A DNA stretch of 7,858 nt, taken from assembly GCA_023388195.1 (NCBI GenBank), contig JAEWGR010000147.1, positions 1-7,858 on the forward strand. Direction: 5' to 3'. The DNA comes from Bacillota bacterium (GTDB taxonomy: Bacteria > Bacillota > Negativicutes > Sporomusales > Sporomusaceae). Numbering within the stretch: position 1 is the stretch's first letter; every line of letters begins with the position of its first letter. Positions 1-5,689 of the stretch are shown here, piece after piece. Under the pieces are notes generated by a model. The model saw nothing but the letters and a program-made list of their open reading frames with translations, was not told the origin of the DNA and made no database searches. The position numbers and the translations under genes were made by a program.

Positions 1-215
1 TTGAAGCCGTTTTATCGGCTCATTATCAATCAAAATTGTTGTTGTTTGTGCTGCAAGCAGCACAACGCACATCTGGCTTTTTTTGATGCATTTCTTTACA
101 TTGTTCAGTTTTCAGGGAACGATAAGCTTGGATCACGGCCGTATCATAGATGATACGTTTTGCCGGGATCAGTATGCTTTTGTTTGTCGCTGTGTTATTG
201 CTTAATGCGACAGCT
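1..215 (-). other. Predicted rRNA operon leader (16S gene expected just outside the left edge)
   Basis: Read on the minus strand, this stretch follows two strong promoters and contains a motif resembling the conserved antitermination/processing segment of Firmicutes rrn leaders (TTCCCTGAAAACTGAACA at 102-119). It encodes no protein. Two perfect hairpins are visible: 46-54 with 57-65 (9-bp arms around 2 nt) and 140-147 with 150-157 (8-bp arms around 2 nt). A smaller agccg/cggct pair lies near the edge. These could be RNase III-type processing stems or leader structures. The 16S gene itself is not in the window, so the assignment rests on the boxA-like motif plus the tandem promoters. The motif also occurs before 23S genes in 16S-23S spacers, but promoters directly upstream favour a primary leader. 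A tRNA operon leader is a less likely alternative. Confidence 0.6.
102..119 (-). promoter_or_regulatory. boxA-like antitermination element of rRNA leader
   Basis: The minus strand reads TTCCCTGAAAACTGAACA here. This closely resembles the TTCTTTGAAAACT-type boxA segment found in Firmicutes rRNA leaders and spacers, where the Nus factors bind to protect rRNA transcripts from Rho-dependent termination. The family resemblance is recalled from known Bacillus-type leaders; the functional role is inferred. Confidence 0.55.
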
Positions 216-220
216 TTTAT

Positions 221-249
221 ATGTTAACACGTTTATATAAACATGTCAA
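221..249 (-). promoter_or_regulatory. Sigma-A promoter P2 (downstream of tandem pair)
   Basis: On the minus strand there is a perfect -35 TTGACA (plus coordinates 244-249), a 17-bp spacer, and a -10 TAACAT (221-226, four of six consensus bases). Transcription would start near 214-216 and run leftward into the rRNA-type leader. The perfect -35 and ideal spacing suggest a strong promoter. It lies 107 bp downstream of a second promoter, the tandem P1/P2 layout common for Firmicutes rrn operons. Confidence 0.72.
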
Positions 250-327
250 GTCAATTATCATGTTTCAATCCATTCTAAACTGTTGCCAAGGCATTTATAT
301 TTGATCATGCCTTTGGACAGCTTGTTT

Positions 328-357
328 ATGATAGCACATCTCCACTAATTATGTCAA
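328..357 (-). promoter_or_regulatory. Sigma-A promoter P1 (upstream of tandem pair)
   Basis: On the minus strand there is a perfect -35 TTGACA (352-357), an 18-bp spacer, and a -10 TATCAT (328-333, five of six consensus bases). The sequence just upstream of the -35 (about 358-375) is AT-rich and could act as an UP element. The -35 ends only about 37 bp beyond the stop codon of the L,D-transpeptidase gene. I see no convincing terminator between the two, so some read-through from that gene into the rRNA-type unit is possible. Confidence 0.72.
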
Positions 358-394
358 TCTAATTAACTTAGGCAAATTTCCTGAGTAGCTTCTG

Positions 395-1663
395 TTATTG
401 CAAATATTCGTCATTAGGATCCAAATACATGGAGTAATCAATTGGAAACAGCGGATAAACCATATCCAGCATTTGCGTTTGGTCATTCCATTCTGTCGCT
501 ACATTATAAACTTGACTAATATCATGTAATGCTATAAACGGCTGCCCACTTATAAGTTTGATTGGCGCTGGCTTCCCGCGTATAAGCAGTTCTCCGGTTT
601 GAGGTTGCCAGGTTGTGCGCTCGCCTAATTCATTAGCTATAGCAAGGGCCGGCACTACCAAGATATTATCCATACGTTGAATATCACCCGATACTATTTG
701 CCCATCTAGCCGGGCAACAGGCAACAACAAGTCCAGGCAATTTTCCCCATCATTCCAAGTTTCCCGCCCGCCAAACAACATTGGCACTTGATCAGCAGTA
801 ACATAAATTTTATCACCAAGCTTCACACCTGGAACGGTCTGGTTCTGCCGGGTTACTGTCCGGCTGACTGCATTCCATTGTACAGAAGTACGTAAACTAT
901 CGGCTAACGCTAAAACCGGTATATACTTTTTACCTTCTCTGGCTACTATGTGTTCAGGACGTAAGCTTCCGTTGATCTTAAGATTATGAAGCTGAGCGAA
1001 TACAACTTGATGATCCGGAACTGTCTTGATAAGAGTATCTAGAAATTTATCATCAACAAGATTGTCTAAAGATGCCTGTTGTAACGCCTCTTTAACATCA
1101 GCCCGGGTCACTTGCTGCTGATTATATACATCGGGATAAATGCCAATAGTGGCCTCACCGCTGGCACTAATTCGCACTTTAACCCGCTCATACTCAATCT
1201 TGACCAGTGTATCACAGTCAATAAGATCAAATAGCTCTTCCGCGTCGCTTTCTTGCATACGAATGCAACCGTTAGATATTGCCAGTCCAATTGACCAAGG
1301 AGCGTTCGTACCGTGAATACCGTACAGGTCTCCCAGCCCCATCCAACGATATCCCAGTGGGTTTTCCGGCCCGGAGGGAACAACATAATTCTTGCCTGGC
1401 GGATACCATGCAGGGTCAATCTCTTTTTCAATTATTGAAAAATCACCGGTCGGTGTAGGTGTATCTGGTTTTCCAATAGCCACCTGATACTCTTTCACTA
1501 AAGTATTATCCATATAAAGCTCCAGGGTACGACTGGGAAGATTAACAACAATTTGGGGCGATGCTGCCTGAGCCATCGCCTGCCCATAAACCGGCATAGC
1601 AAAAGTAATAAGCCCGAAAATAAAGAGTAACCAAATAGCCTGTTTCCACAGCTGTTTCCCCAT
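395..1663 (-). CDS. Secreted L,D-transpeptidase (YkuD domain) with stalk repeats
   Basis: This is a 422-residue exported protein. Residues 1-34 form a signal peptide: Lys-rich start, hydrophobic stretch at about 11-28, and an AQA-A type cleavage site near 33-34. Residues about 36-160 are a YkuD L,D-transpeptidase domain with the catalytic motif H117-G-T followed by S130-N-G-C133-I-R135, Cys133 being the nucleophile. Such enzymes form 3-3 cross-links in peptidoglycan or attach proteins to it, acting outside the membrane. After a linker of about 80 residues, residues about 246-314 and 332-404 resemble tandem copper-amine-oxidase N-terminal-like 'stalk' domains (repeated pattern of hydrophobic strand, L-A-x-x-L, then an x-W turn), common on Firmicutes envelope proteins. 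The ATG is preceded by AAAGGGGA with about 7 nt spacing, and the signal peptide supports this start. No clear promoter or terminator was found. The domain call is firm; the exact substrate is unknown. Confidence 0.93.
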   Translation of the reverse strand: MGKQLWKQAIWLLFIFGLITFAMPVYGQAMAQAASPQIVVNLPSRTLELYMDNTLVKEYQVAIGKPDTPTPTGDFSIIEKEIDPAWYPPGKNYVVPSGPENPLGYRWMGLGDLYGIHGTNAPWSIGLAISNGCIRMQESDAEELFDLIDCDTLVKIEYERVKVRISASGEATIGIYPDVYNQQQVTRADVKEALQQASLDNLVDDKFLDTLIKTVPDHQVVFAQLHNLKINGSLRPEHIVAREGKKYIPVLALADSLRTSVQWNAVSRTVTRQNQTVPGVKLGDKIYVTADQVPMLFGGRETWNDGENCLDLLLPVARLDGQIVSGDIQRMDNILVVPALAIANELGERTTWQPQTGELLIRGKPAPIKLISGQPFIALHDISQVYNVATEWNDQTQMLDMVYPLFPIDYSMYLDPNDEYLQ

Positions 1664-1846
1664 GAAGACATCCCCTTTTATAAATGCCTAAGACAATAAC
1701 ATATATGACTGGAAAGCTGTGGTTATTCGTTAATTATGCGTACAAGCTTAAAAAACTTGTTTTGAAACCAAGGCCTAAGGGCTGTAGGCAGCCAGCGGTA
1801 GTTTTGAGGGTCGTTATTCATTTATATATTCTAACAAACAAGAAGA

Positions 1847-1912
1847 GACTTGGCTTGTGCCAAGTCCCAGAACGCCGGCAGAAGCCGCCGGTGCCCTTTA
1901 GTTCGCCGTTCT
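1847..1912. other. Compact group of three nested/adjacent stems, possible structured RNA
   Basis: Three perfect inverted repeats sit within 66 bp. An outer stem pairs 1869-1874 (agaacg) with 1907-1912 (cgttct). Inside it, 1875-1879 (ccggc) pairs with 1887-1891 (gccgg). Next to it, an 8-bp hairpin pairs 1847-1854 (gacttggc) with 1859-1866 (gccaagtc) around ttgt. Read on the minus strand it lies in the presumed 5' region of the L,D-transpeptidase gene. It does not match the riboswitch consensus sequences I checked from memory (c-di-AMP, c-di-GMP-I, Moco, SAM, glycine, preQ1). It could be a leader RNA, a small RNA or a copy of a dispersed repeat; strand is undetermined. Confidence 0.4.
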
Positions 1913-1943
1913 TATGCCCAGAATTTTTTATAAATTGGCAGAT

Positions 1944-1978
1944 AAAAAAAGGGGCAACACCTACAGCAGGTGCTGCCC
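1944..1978 (-). terminator. Rho-independent terminator of the LUD-domain operon
   Basis: On the minus strand an 11-bp stem (plus coordinates 1952-1962 with 1968-1978) around a 5-nt loop is followed directly by a T-rich run (1944-1950). The one imperfect pair is a G-U wobble in the minus-strand RNA but an A-C mismatch on the plus strand, so the structure favours minus-strand transcription. It begins about 20 nt after the LUD gene stop codon. Confidence 0.88.
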
Positions 1979-1997
1979 TTGCTTATCCAACCTGATC

Positions 1998-2639
1998 TCA
2001 AAAACCTAATTCTTCGCCAATTATGATAACCTCAACATCACTTGCCGCAGGCTTCTTATGCATGACTGTAGTCACATTACATATCCGCGTAGGCCCTTGG
2101 CAATCCATACATTCCCCGGTTATAGTACATGGGTTAGGACGACTTAGACGTTTGTTGTTTATCGGAGCAGCAAACAACTCTATCCGATCCATGGCTGCAT
2201 CGACGTCAGTAACAATTTTATTGATACCGGTTATAACAATGACCTTTTTAGGACCAAAAATCATCGCTGCAACCCGGTTACCGGCCCCATCAACATTAAC
2301 AAGCTCCCCTTTCAGGGTTAAGGCATTTGTTCCTGTAAGGAAAACATCACAGGTCATTTCTTGCCGCCGCAACGCTAAGGATTCTTCTGGTGTCAGTCCC
2401 GGTTTATTATGGTTAAATACCGTGTTGCCCCGCTCTTCCAGCAAGGTGTCAATCCCGACTTCTTTAATTGTCCACGAACCGCCGATCCCGACAGTGGCTT
2501 CACCAGGAATTAACGCAGCCAGTTTGTCCAAAGCCTCTTGCCGGGTGCCGACATAAGTGGCGGTAAAGTTGTTCTTTTGCAGAGCTTCAACAACTTTTCC
2601 CGCAATCGTCTTGTTGTGCCAGTCTTTAAATTCACTCAT
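1998..2639 (-). CDS. LUD-domain protein (LutC/YkgG-like, DUF162)
   Basis: This 213-residue cytoplasmic protein has the LUD fold seen in LutB/LutC of lactate utilisation and in many stand-alone proteins of anaerobes. Visible family features are a V-G-I-G-G-S-W segment at 50-56, a G-T-N-A-L-T-L-K-G motif at 103-111, N-V-D-G-A-G-N-R at 115-122 and a hydrophobic strand K-V-I-V-I-T-G at 132-138. Near the C-terminus there is a cysteine cluster, C171-x5-C177-x2-C180-x6-C187, which could bind a metal or an Fe-S cluster. No lutA or lutB neighbour is present, so a role in lactate oxidation is not supported here. The ATG start has a GGGAGGAG site 9 nt upstream. It lies 24 nt after an unrecognised gene and appears co-transcribed with it, ending in a strong terminator. 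Family membership is confident; function is not. Confidence 0.85.
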   Translation of the reverse strand: MSEFKDWHNKTIAGKVVEALQKNNFTATYVGTRQEALDKLAALIPGEATVGIGGSWTIKEVGIDTLLEERGNTVFNHNKPGLTPEESLALRRQEMTCDVFLTGTNALTLKGELVNVDGAGNRVAAMIFGPKKVIVITGINKIVTDVDAAMDRIELFAAPINNKRLSRPNPCTITGECMDCQGPTRICNVTTVMHKKPAASDVEVIIIGEELGF

Positions 2640-2663
2640 CGGATAATACTCCTCCCATCATAT

Positions 2664-3188
2664 TTATAGGGAAACCATATGCACGCCAGCCATGTCTGCC
2701 ATTTCTTCAGCAGTATACTGGTTGTACACCATGTTTAGGTGCTTCGCATAGGATAAGCCATTGAAGCTGGCATTAGCCTGAGCAGTTATAGACAAATTAA
2801 GCTTATTGGCAAAGTCAGGGACCATGGCTATCTCCCGCACGGCCTGCACAATCCCATTATCAGCATTTACGAGTGTGACTTTAAGAATATCTGAATCTGC
2901 GGCTTCTTCTGGATACACCCGAATGCCCCTCGGCACAGTATGCCAAGAGAATGGCGCATCGTTCCAACTATCGGTTCCAAATCTAAAGAGTAAAAAAATA
3001 ACAGGGCCATCAATATATATACCTAGTGTGGCGGTCTCATTTTGAACATTTTCTATTTCCTGGTTATTAATTCCTGCTTTGGCAATAAGAAGTCTATGAC
3101 CTTCACTATCCAAATGGTACATGATTTTTTCTTCTAATTTATTCTGGCCTGATTCGTACAGTTCTCCTACTTTGCCTGCTCGCATCAT
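2664..3188 (-). CDS. Hypothetical protein, first gene of the LUD operon
   Basis: This 174-residue protein is not one I recognise. It has no signal peptide, no transmembrane segment and no cysteines, so it is probably cytoplasmic and soluble. A hydrophobic core at about 55-70 (I-Y-I-D-G-P-V-I-F-L-L-F-R-F-G) is followed by a W-N-D-A-P-F-S-W-H segment at 75-83 and a V-T-L-V-N-A-D-N-G-I-V stretch at 104-114 that look like conserved beta-strand cores. The C-terminal third appears helical. Two adjacent ATG codons (M1, M2) follow an AGAGG...GGTGGAG region; M23 is a possible later start with a weaker site. An extended -10 promoter lies about 34 bp upstream of the start, and the LUD-domain gene follows after 24 nt, so the two products may act together. 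No function is assigned. Confidence 0.75.
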   Translation of the reverse strand: MMRAGKVGELYESGQNKLEEKIMYHLDSEGHRLLIAKAGINNQEIENVQNETATLGIYIDGPVIFLLFRFGTDSWNDAPFSWHTVPRGIRVYPEEAADSDILKVTLVNADNGIVQAVREIAMVPDFANKLNLSITAQANASFNGLSYAKHLNMVYNQYTAEEMADMAGVHMVSL

Positions 3189-3221
3189 GCTCCACCACTT
3201 TCCTCTATAGTTTGTTTCTAT

Positions 3222-3230
3222 ATTATACCA
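3222..3230 (-). promoter_or_regulatory. Extended -10 promoter for the hypothetical/LUD operon
   Basis: The minus strand has a perfect TATAAT (3222-3227) preceded by TGG (3228-3230), forming a TGn extended -10 element. No good -35 is seen 17 bp upstream (TTTATT at best), which is tolerated in extended -10 promoters. The predicted transcript would start near 3215, giving a 5' leader of about 27 nt before the start codon at 3188. Confidence 0.65.
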
Positions 3231-3359
3231 TTGTATTTATGGATAATAAACTAGTGAACAACCAGTCGCATTCCCTGACCAGCTTCGCAAAAATTGCCAC
3301 ATTGGCCGGTAATAAAATGGTGTTTGTTTTCAAAAACTATAGTAGCGCGCCATAATTCC

Positions 3360-3369
3360 AGGAGGTGAT
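3360..3369 (+). promoter_or_regulatory. Near-perfect Shine-Dalgarno site for the small Cys protein gene
   Basis: AGGAGGTGAT matches the full complement of the 16S rRNA 3' end and sits 9 nt before the ATG at 3379. It is the main reason for accepting a gene of only 54 codons. No convincing sigma-A or sigma-54 promoter was found in the 190-bp divergent intergenic region upstream. Confidence 0.8.
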
Positions 3370-3378
3370 TTTGTACTC

Positions 3379-3543
3379 ATGTATAAAATCAGAGGATGCA
3401 CGGATTGTATTGAAAGTAGTTCCTGTGAGTTCTCTTCTGAATTTTGTCCCAAAGCAGTACTGGATATCAGTCCGGATGATGATTTAAAAGCCGATCCTGT
3501 ATTAAGGAAATACCAGGAACTGTACCAACGCTTAGAAAATTAA
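3379..3543 (+). CDS. Small acidic four-cysteine protein (54 aa), unrecognised
   Basis: The gene starts at ATG after a near-ideal ribosome binding site and encodes 54 residues. The N-terminal half carries four cysteines, C7-x2-C10-x5-C16-x6-C23 followed by Pro, a spacing able to hold an Fe-S cluster or zinc but not the classical CxxCxxCxxxCP ferredoxin motif. The C-terminal half (about 27-54) is acidic then helical with no cysteines (D-x-S-P-D-D-D, later K-Y-Q-E-L-Y-Q-R-L). No signal peptide or membrane segment is seen. A second small gene follows 24 nt downstream on the same strand, and both converge on the nif operon, sharing its terminator hairpin. A link to nitrogen fixation is possible from position only. 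I do not recognise the family. Confidence 0.72.
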   Translation: MYKIRGCTDCIESSSCEFSSEFCPKAVLDISPDDDLKADPVLRKYQELYQRLEN

Positions 3544-3567
3544 TCTTTTTGCAGAGGAGGGCCGGCC

Positions 3568-3738
3568 GTGAAAACTACGATCAAATATGCTCACGGTAAG
3601 GGATTTAGCAAGAATCTGTCTTCAGTTACAGTGCTGTCCAGCCCGCGTGTTAACCGGGACATTCAGGAAAATATAAGGAAAACGCGGCTATTATCAGGTT
3701 ACCGGCTAAAGCAAACACGGCCTGTGCCGAACCTTTAA
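3568..3738 (+). CDS. Small basic protein (56 aa), unrecognised
   Basis: The gene starts at GTG (3568) with AGAGGAGG ending 7 nt upstream, a strong site, and encodes 56 residues. The product is strongly basic (many Lys and Arg, only two acidic residues) and has no cysteines, signal peptide or membrane segment. The middle (about 18-26) is a short hydrophobic Ser/Val-rich stretch, and the C-terminus is R-P-V-P-N-L. It follows the small acidic Cys protein gene by 24 nt and is presumably co-transcribed with it. The stop codon abuts the terminator hairpin of the opposing nif operon. Its opposite charge to the upstream product is notable but proves nothing. No family recognised. Confidence 0.62.
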   Translation: MKTTIKYAHGKGFSKNLSSVTVLSSPRVNRDIQENIRKTRLLSGYRLKQTRPVPNL

Positions 3739-3765
3739 AAAGCCCGCCTGAAACTTATCAGGCGG
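3737..3765 (-). terminator. Rho-independent terminator of the nif operon
   Basis: An 8-bp perfect stem (3744-3751 with 3758-3765) around a 6-nt loop is followed on the minus strand by GC and a run of five T (3737-3741). It lies 17 nt after the NifV-alpha stop codon. On the plus strand the hairpin directly follows the stop of the 56-residue gene but lacks a T-run, so termination in that direction is less certain. Confidence 0.87.
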
Positions 3766-3781
3766 ACGAGCATATTAAATT

Positions 3782-4621
3782 CTAAGATATTATACCTGCA
3801 TTACAAACACGTCTACGACTCAAGGCTGCCACTTGGCAGCCTATATTTCTTACTGCTGATAAATCAATCGGGCCTGGTATTTTATATATCTCATGTAGAG
3901 CTGTTGCCACTTCCTCTAAGGCGGCATTGCCTGAACGTTCCCCAATACCGGCAGCAGTTACACTAGCAAAGACAGCCCCACTTTGCAATGCCGCTAGCGT
4001 ATTGGCAGTAGCCAGGCCAAAGTCATTATGACCATGAAATTCAATGGGTAGTGGGCAGCGAATGGTAAGATCAGCCATAATCTCTGCGATTGAGAACGGA
4101 TCTAATAATCCAACCGTATCGGCATAACGGATTCTAATCGCGCCAAGACTGGAACTTAGCTCTGCAAGCTCAAGAAATTGTTCCGCACTGGCCCTGGATG
4201 CATCTTCTGCCCCAACCGATACATAACAACCATGGCTATGTGCTAAAAGTATTGCATTTTTCAGTTGAGCTATCACCCAATCACGGCTTTTCTTTAACTT
4301 ACGATGAATATGAAGATCCGATACAGGAACAGAAATATGCAAAAATTCAAAGCCGCATGCAATTGATGCCTCAATGTCTTCCCGGTATGCACGATTCCAG
4401 GCAAATACCACAGCCTTTAGACGGGCCTCAAGAATATATCGCAAAGCCTCGGCTTCCTCCTGCCCCATAACTGGCGTACCTGCTTCAATCCAGGTCACAC
4501 CCGCTTTATCAAGCGCAGTAGCAATAGCCAGTTTTTCCATGGCTGTAAAAACAATTCCGGCTGCTTGCTCTCCGTCTCGCAAGGTGGTATCAATTAAAAC
4601 ACTCTGATTGAGTTCTTGCAT
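3782..4621 (-). CDS. nifV-alpha: Homocitrate synthase, alpha subunit (catalytic barrel only)
   Basis: This 279-residue protein is the HMGL-like TIM barrel of NifV. Homocitrate synthase condenses acetyl-CoA with 2-oxoglutarate to give homocitrate, the organic ligand of FeMo-co. The catalytic signature D11-T-T-L-R-D-G-E18-Q is intact (R15, D16 and E18 being the usual catalytic and metal-site residues). The second metal motif H196-G-H198-N-D is intact, followed by the family pattern F-G-L-A-T-A-N-T-L-A-A, and G-I-G-E-R-S-G-N at 225-232 is also present. The protein stops soon after the barrel, about 100 residues shorter than one-piece NifV, and lacks the C-terminal subdomains. I chose the ATG at 4621 because AGAGGTG lies 7 nt upstream and the family N-terminus begins there. 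The frame stays open to 4738, but that would overlap the preceding gene by 104 bp with non-homologous sequence. It lies 13 nt after nifV-omega and ends the operon. Confidence 0.9.
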   Translation of the reverse strand: MQELNQSVLIDTTLRDGEQAAGIVFTAMEKLAIATALDKAGVTWIEAGTPVMGQEEAEALRYILEARLKAVVFAWNRAYREDIEASIACGFEFLHISVPVSDLHIHRKLKKSRDWVIAQLKNAILLAHSHGCYVSVGAEDASRASAEQFLELAELSSSLGAIRIRYADTVGLLDPFSIAEIMADLTIRCPLPIEFHGHNDFGLATANTLAALQSGAVFASVTAAGIGERSGNAALEEVATALHEIYKIPGPIDLSAVRNIGCQVAALSRRRVCNAGIIS

Positions 4622-4634
4622 ATGCCTGCACCTC

Positions 4635-5684
4635 TCAGCCTGATAAGTATAGACGCTGTAATTCATCATCACTAATGGCCGACTTGTTGCGCACAGATAA
4701 CGCCCGTACACTGGCAAGCAGCCTTTGGGAATCAACATCTTCCAACTTTATCCCCCAGGATGCAAACTTAGTTTTCAACGCCGTGGTTCCCGAATGTTTA
4801 CCAATAATAAGTTGCCTGCTTAATCCTACAAGTTCCGGGGCAAAGGGTTCATACAACCAGGGATCCTTAGTAACACCATCCACATGCAACCCGGATTCAT
4901 GAGCAAAAATAGCCGGACCAATAATGGCTTTACCGGCAGAAATTGTAAGCTGCAATACTGCCAGGACCTGTTGACATTGACCCGCCAAAGCAGGTGGTAT
5001 TTCAATATTCTCTCCGGTAAATTGCTTGGCAGCCATAAGTGCCTCTTCCCAGGGAGCAAAGCCGCCGACCCCGGCTACCGCTGTCACTACCTGCCAGACA
5101 CCGGCCTTCATTGCGGCCAGTGTATTGGCAGTTGCCAAACCGTAGGCATTTCCGGCCCGGATGCCGATAGGACAATTCAGGTTATTTTTTAATAAGCTTA
5201 TTTGACTAAAGATAGTCCTAAAGTTACCGCGCCCAGTCTCATCCCCATAAAACACGCCTTTTAATGAATAGGCATTAATTTTAGAGATAACAGCCAATAA
5301 ATCATATTCTCCCAGGTTTTCCAGACCTTCCAGCAATAAAACGACATCTATCTCCAGCCTGCCCGCTTTGGCCATTACGGCTTCCAGGTTAGCAAAACAT
5401 CCAGTGGCGCAAATATTATGTGCAACCATTATTACTTGATTAATGCCAGCCTGTTGTAGCTCCTCAAAATCACAAGCACCGATGTCGACCATACCCCAGA
5501 GCGTAAGATGTTGCCGAACACCGGATAAATCCGGACAATATTGTCGCCAGTCCGGCATATAAATACCGGCGGTCTGTATCCCTAGTCCTGAAAGCAAACC
5601 GGCAAGCCTTGTAAGCTGGTCACTGGTAAAATGCGACCTGACGGCTGCACTTAGCGTCTGATCAATCCAGGTTGGCTTGCTCAT
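4635..5684 (-). CDS. nifV-omega: Homocitrate synthase, omega subunit (degenerate barrel plus intact C-terminal domain)
   Basis: This 349-residue protein is a NifV paralogue. Its barrel aligns with NifV-alpha, with the shared Y/F-G-L-A-T-A-N-T-L-A-A segment at 181-191. The catalytic D-T-T-L-R-D-G-E-Q is degraded to D8-Q-T-L-S-A, and both metal-binding histidines of H-G-H-N-D are replaced (R176, G178). In contrast, the C-terminal domain missing from alpha is intact: F-A-H-E-S-G-L-H-V-D-G-V at 260-271 and G-K-H-S-G at 295-299. This suggests an alpha/omega complex in which omega supplies the C-terminal subdomains, as for the split NifV of C. pasteurianum. The start was set at the second of two ATGs: GGTGAT lies 4 nt before it, the same spacing as in the anfO gene upstream. 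TTG at 5699 and ATG at 5687 are alternatives. It follows anfO by 5 nt. Confidence 0.87.
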   Translation of the reverse strand: MSKPTWIDQTLSAAVRSHFTSDQLTRLAGLLSGLGIQTAGIYMPDWRQYCPDLSGVRQHLTLWGMVDIGACDFEELQQAGINQVIMVAHNICATGCFANLEAVMAKAGRLEIDVVLLLEGLENLGEYDLLAVISKINAYSLKGVFYGDETGRGNFRTIFSQISLLKNNLNCPIGIRAGNAYGLATANTLAAMKAGVWQVVTAVAGVGGFAPWEEALMAAKQFTGENIEIPPALAGQCQQVLAVLQLTISAGKAIIGPAIFAHESGLHVDGVTKDPWLYEPFAPELVGLSRQLIIGKHSGTTALKTKFASWGIKLEDVDSQRLLASVRALSVRNKSAISDDELQRLYLSG

Positions 5685-5689
5685 CATAA

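Larger units (their letters stand above)
1664..1997. other. 330-bp intergenic region with hairpin cluster
   Basis: No convincing gene is present. A plus-strand open frame (1684-1995) exists, but it has no ribosome binding site, runs through several inverted repeats and a terminator, and has a composition unlike a protein. The stretch holds a terminator for the upstream LUD gene (1944-1978), a compact hairpin group (1847-1912), and an AT-rich part leading to the L,D-transpeptidase start. I found no consensus promoter for the transpeptidase gene here. Confidence 0.6.

Noticed and set aside
1744..1763. Possible plus-strand terminator (acaag...cttgt followed by T's)
   Set aside because: The stem is only 5 bp, AT-rich and with a long loop, and no plus-strand gene ends there.
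1684..1995. Plus-strand open frame of 103 codons in the intergenic region
   Set aside because: There is no ribosome binding site, it passes through several inverted repeats and the opposite-strand terminator, and the product does not look like a protein of any family I know.
2023..2556. 177-codon plus-strand frame opposite the LUD gene
   Set aside because: It is the antisense shadow of a clear LUD-domain gene and has no ribosome binding site.
3282..3299. Sigma-54-like sequence on the minus strand (TGGCAA...TTGC)
   Set aside because: The spacing between the GG and GC elements is 8 bp where sigma-54 promoters need 10, and it points away from the nif operon. It is better read as chance, near an ordinary extended -10 promoter.
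4622..4738. Longer N-terminus for NifV-alpha reaching back to 4738
   Set aside because: It would overlap nifV-omega by 104 bp, the extra 39 residues have no family resemblance, and a good ribosome binding site lies just before the ATG at 4621.
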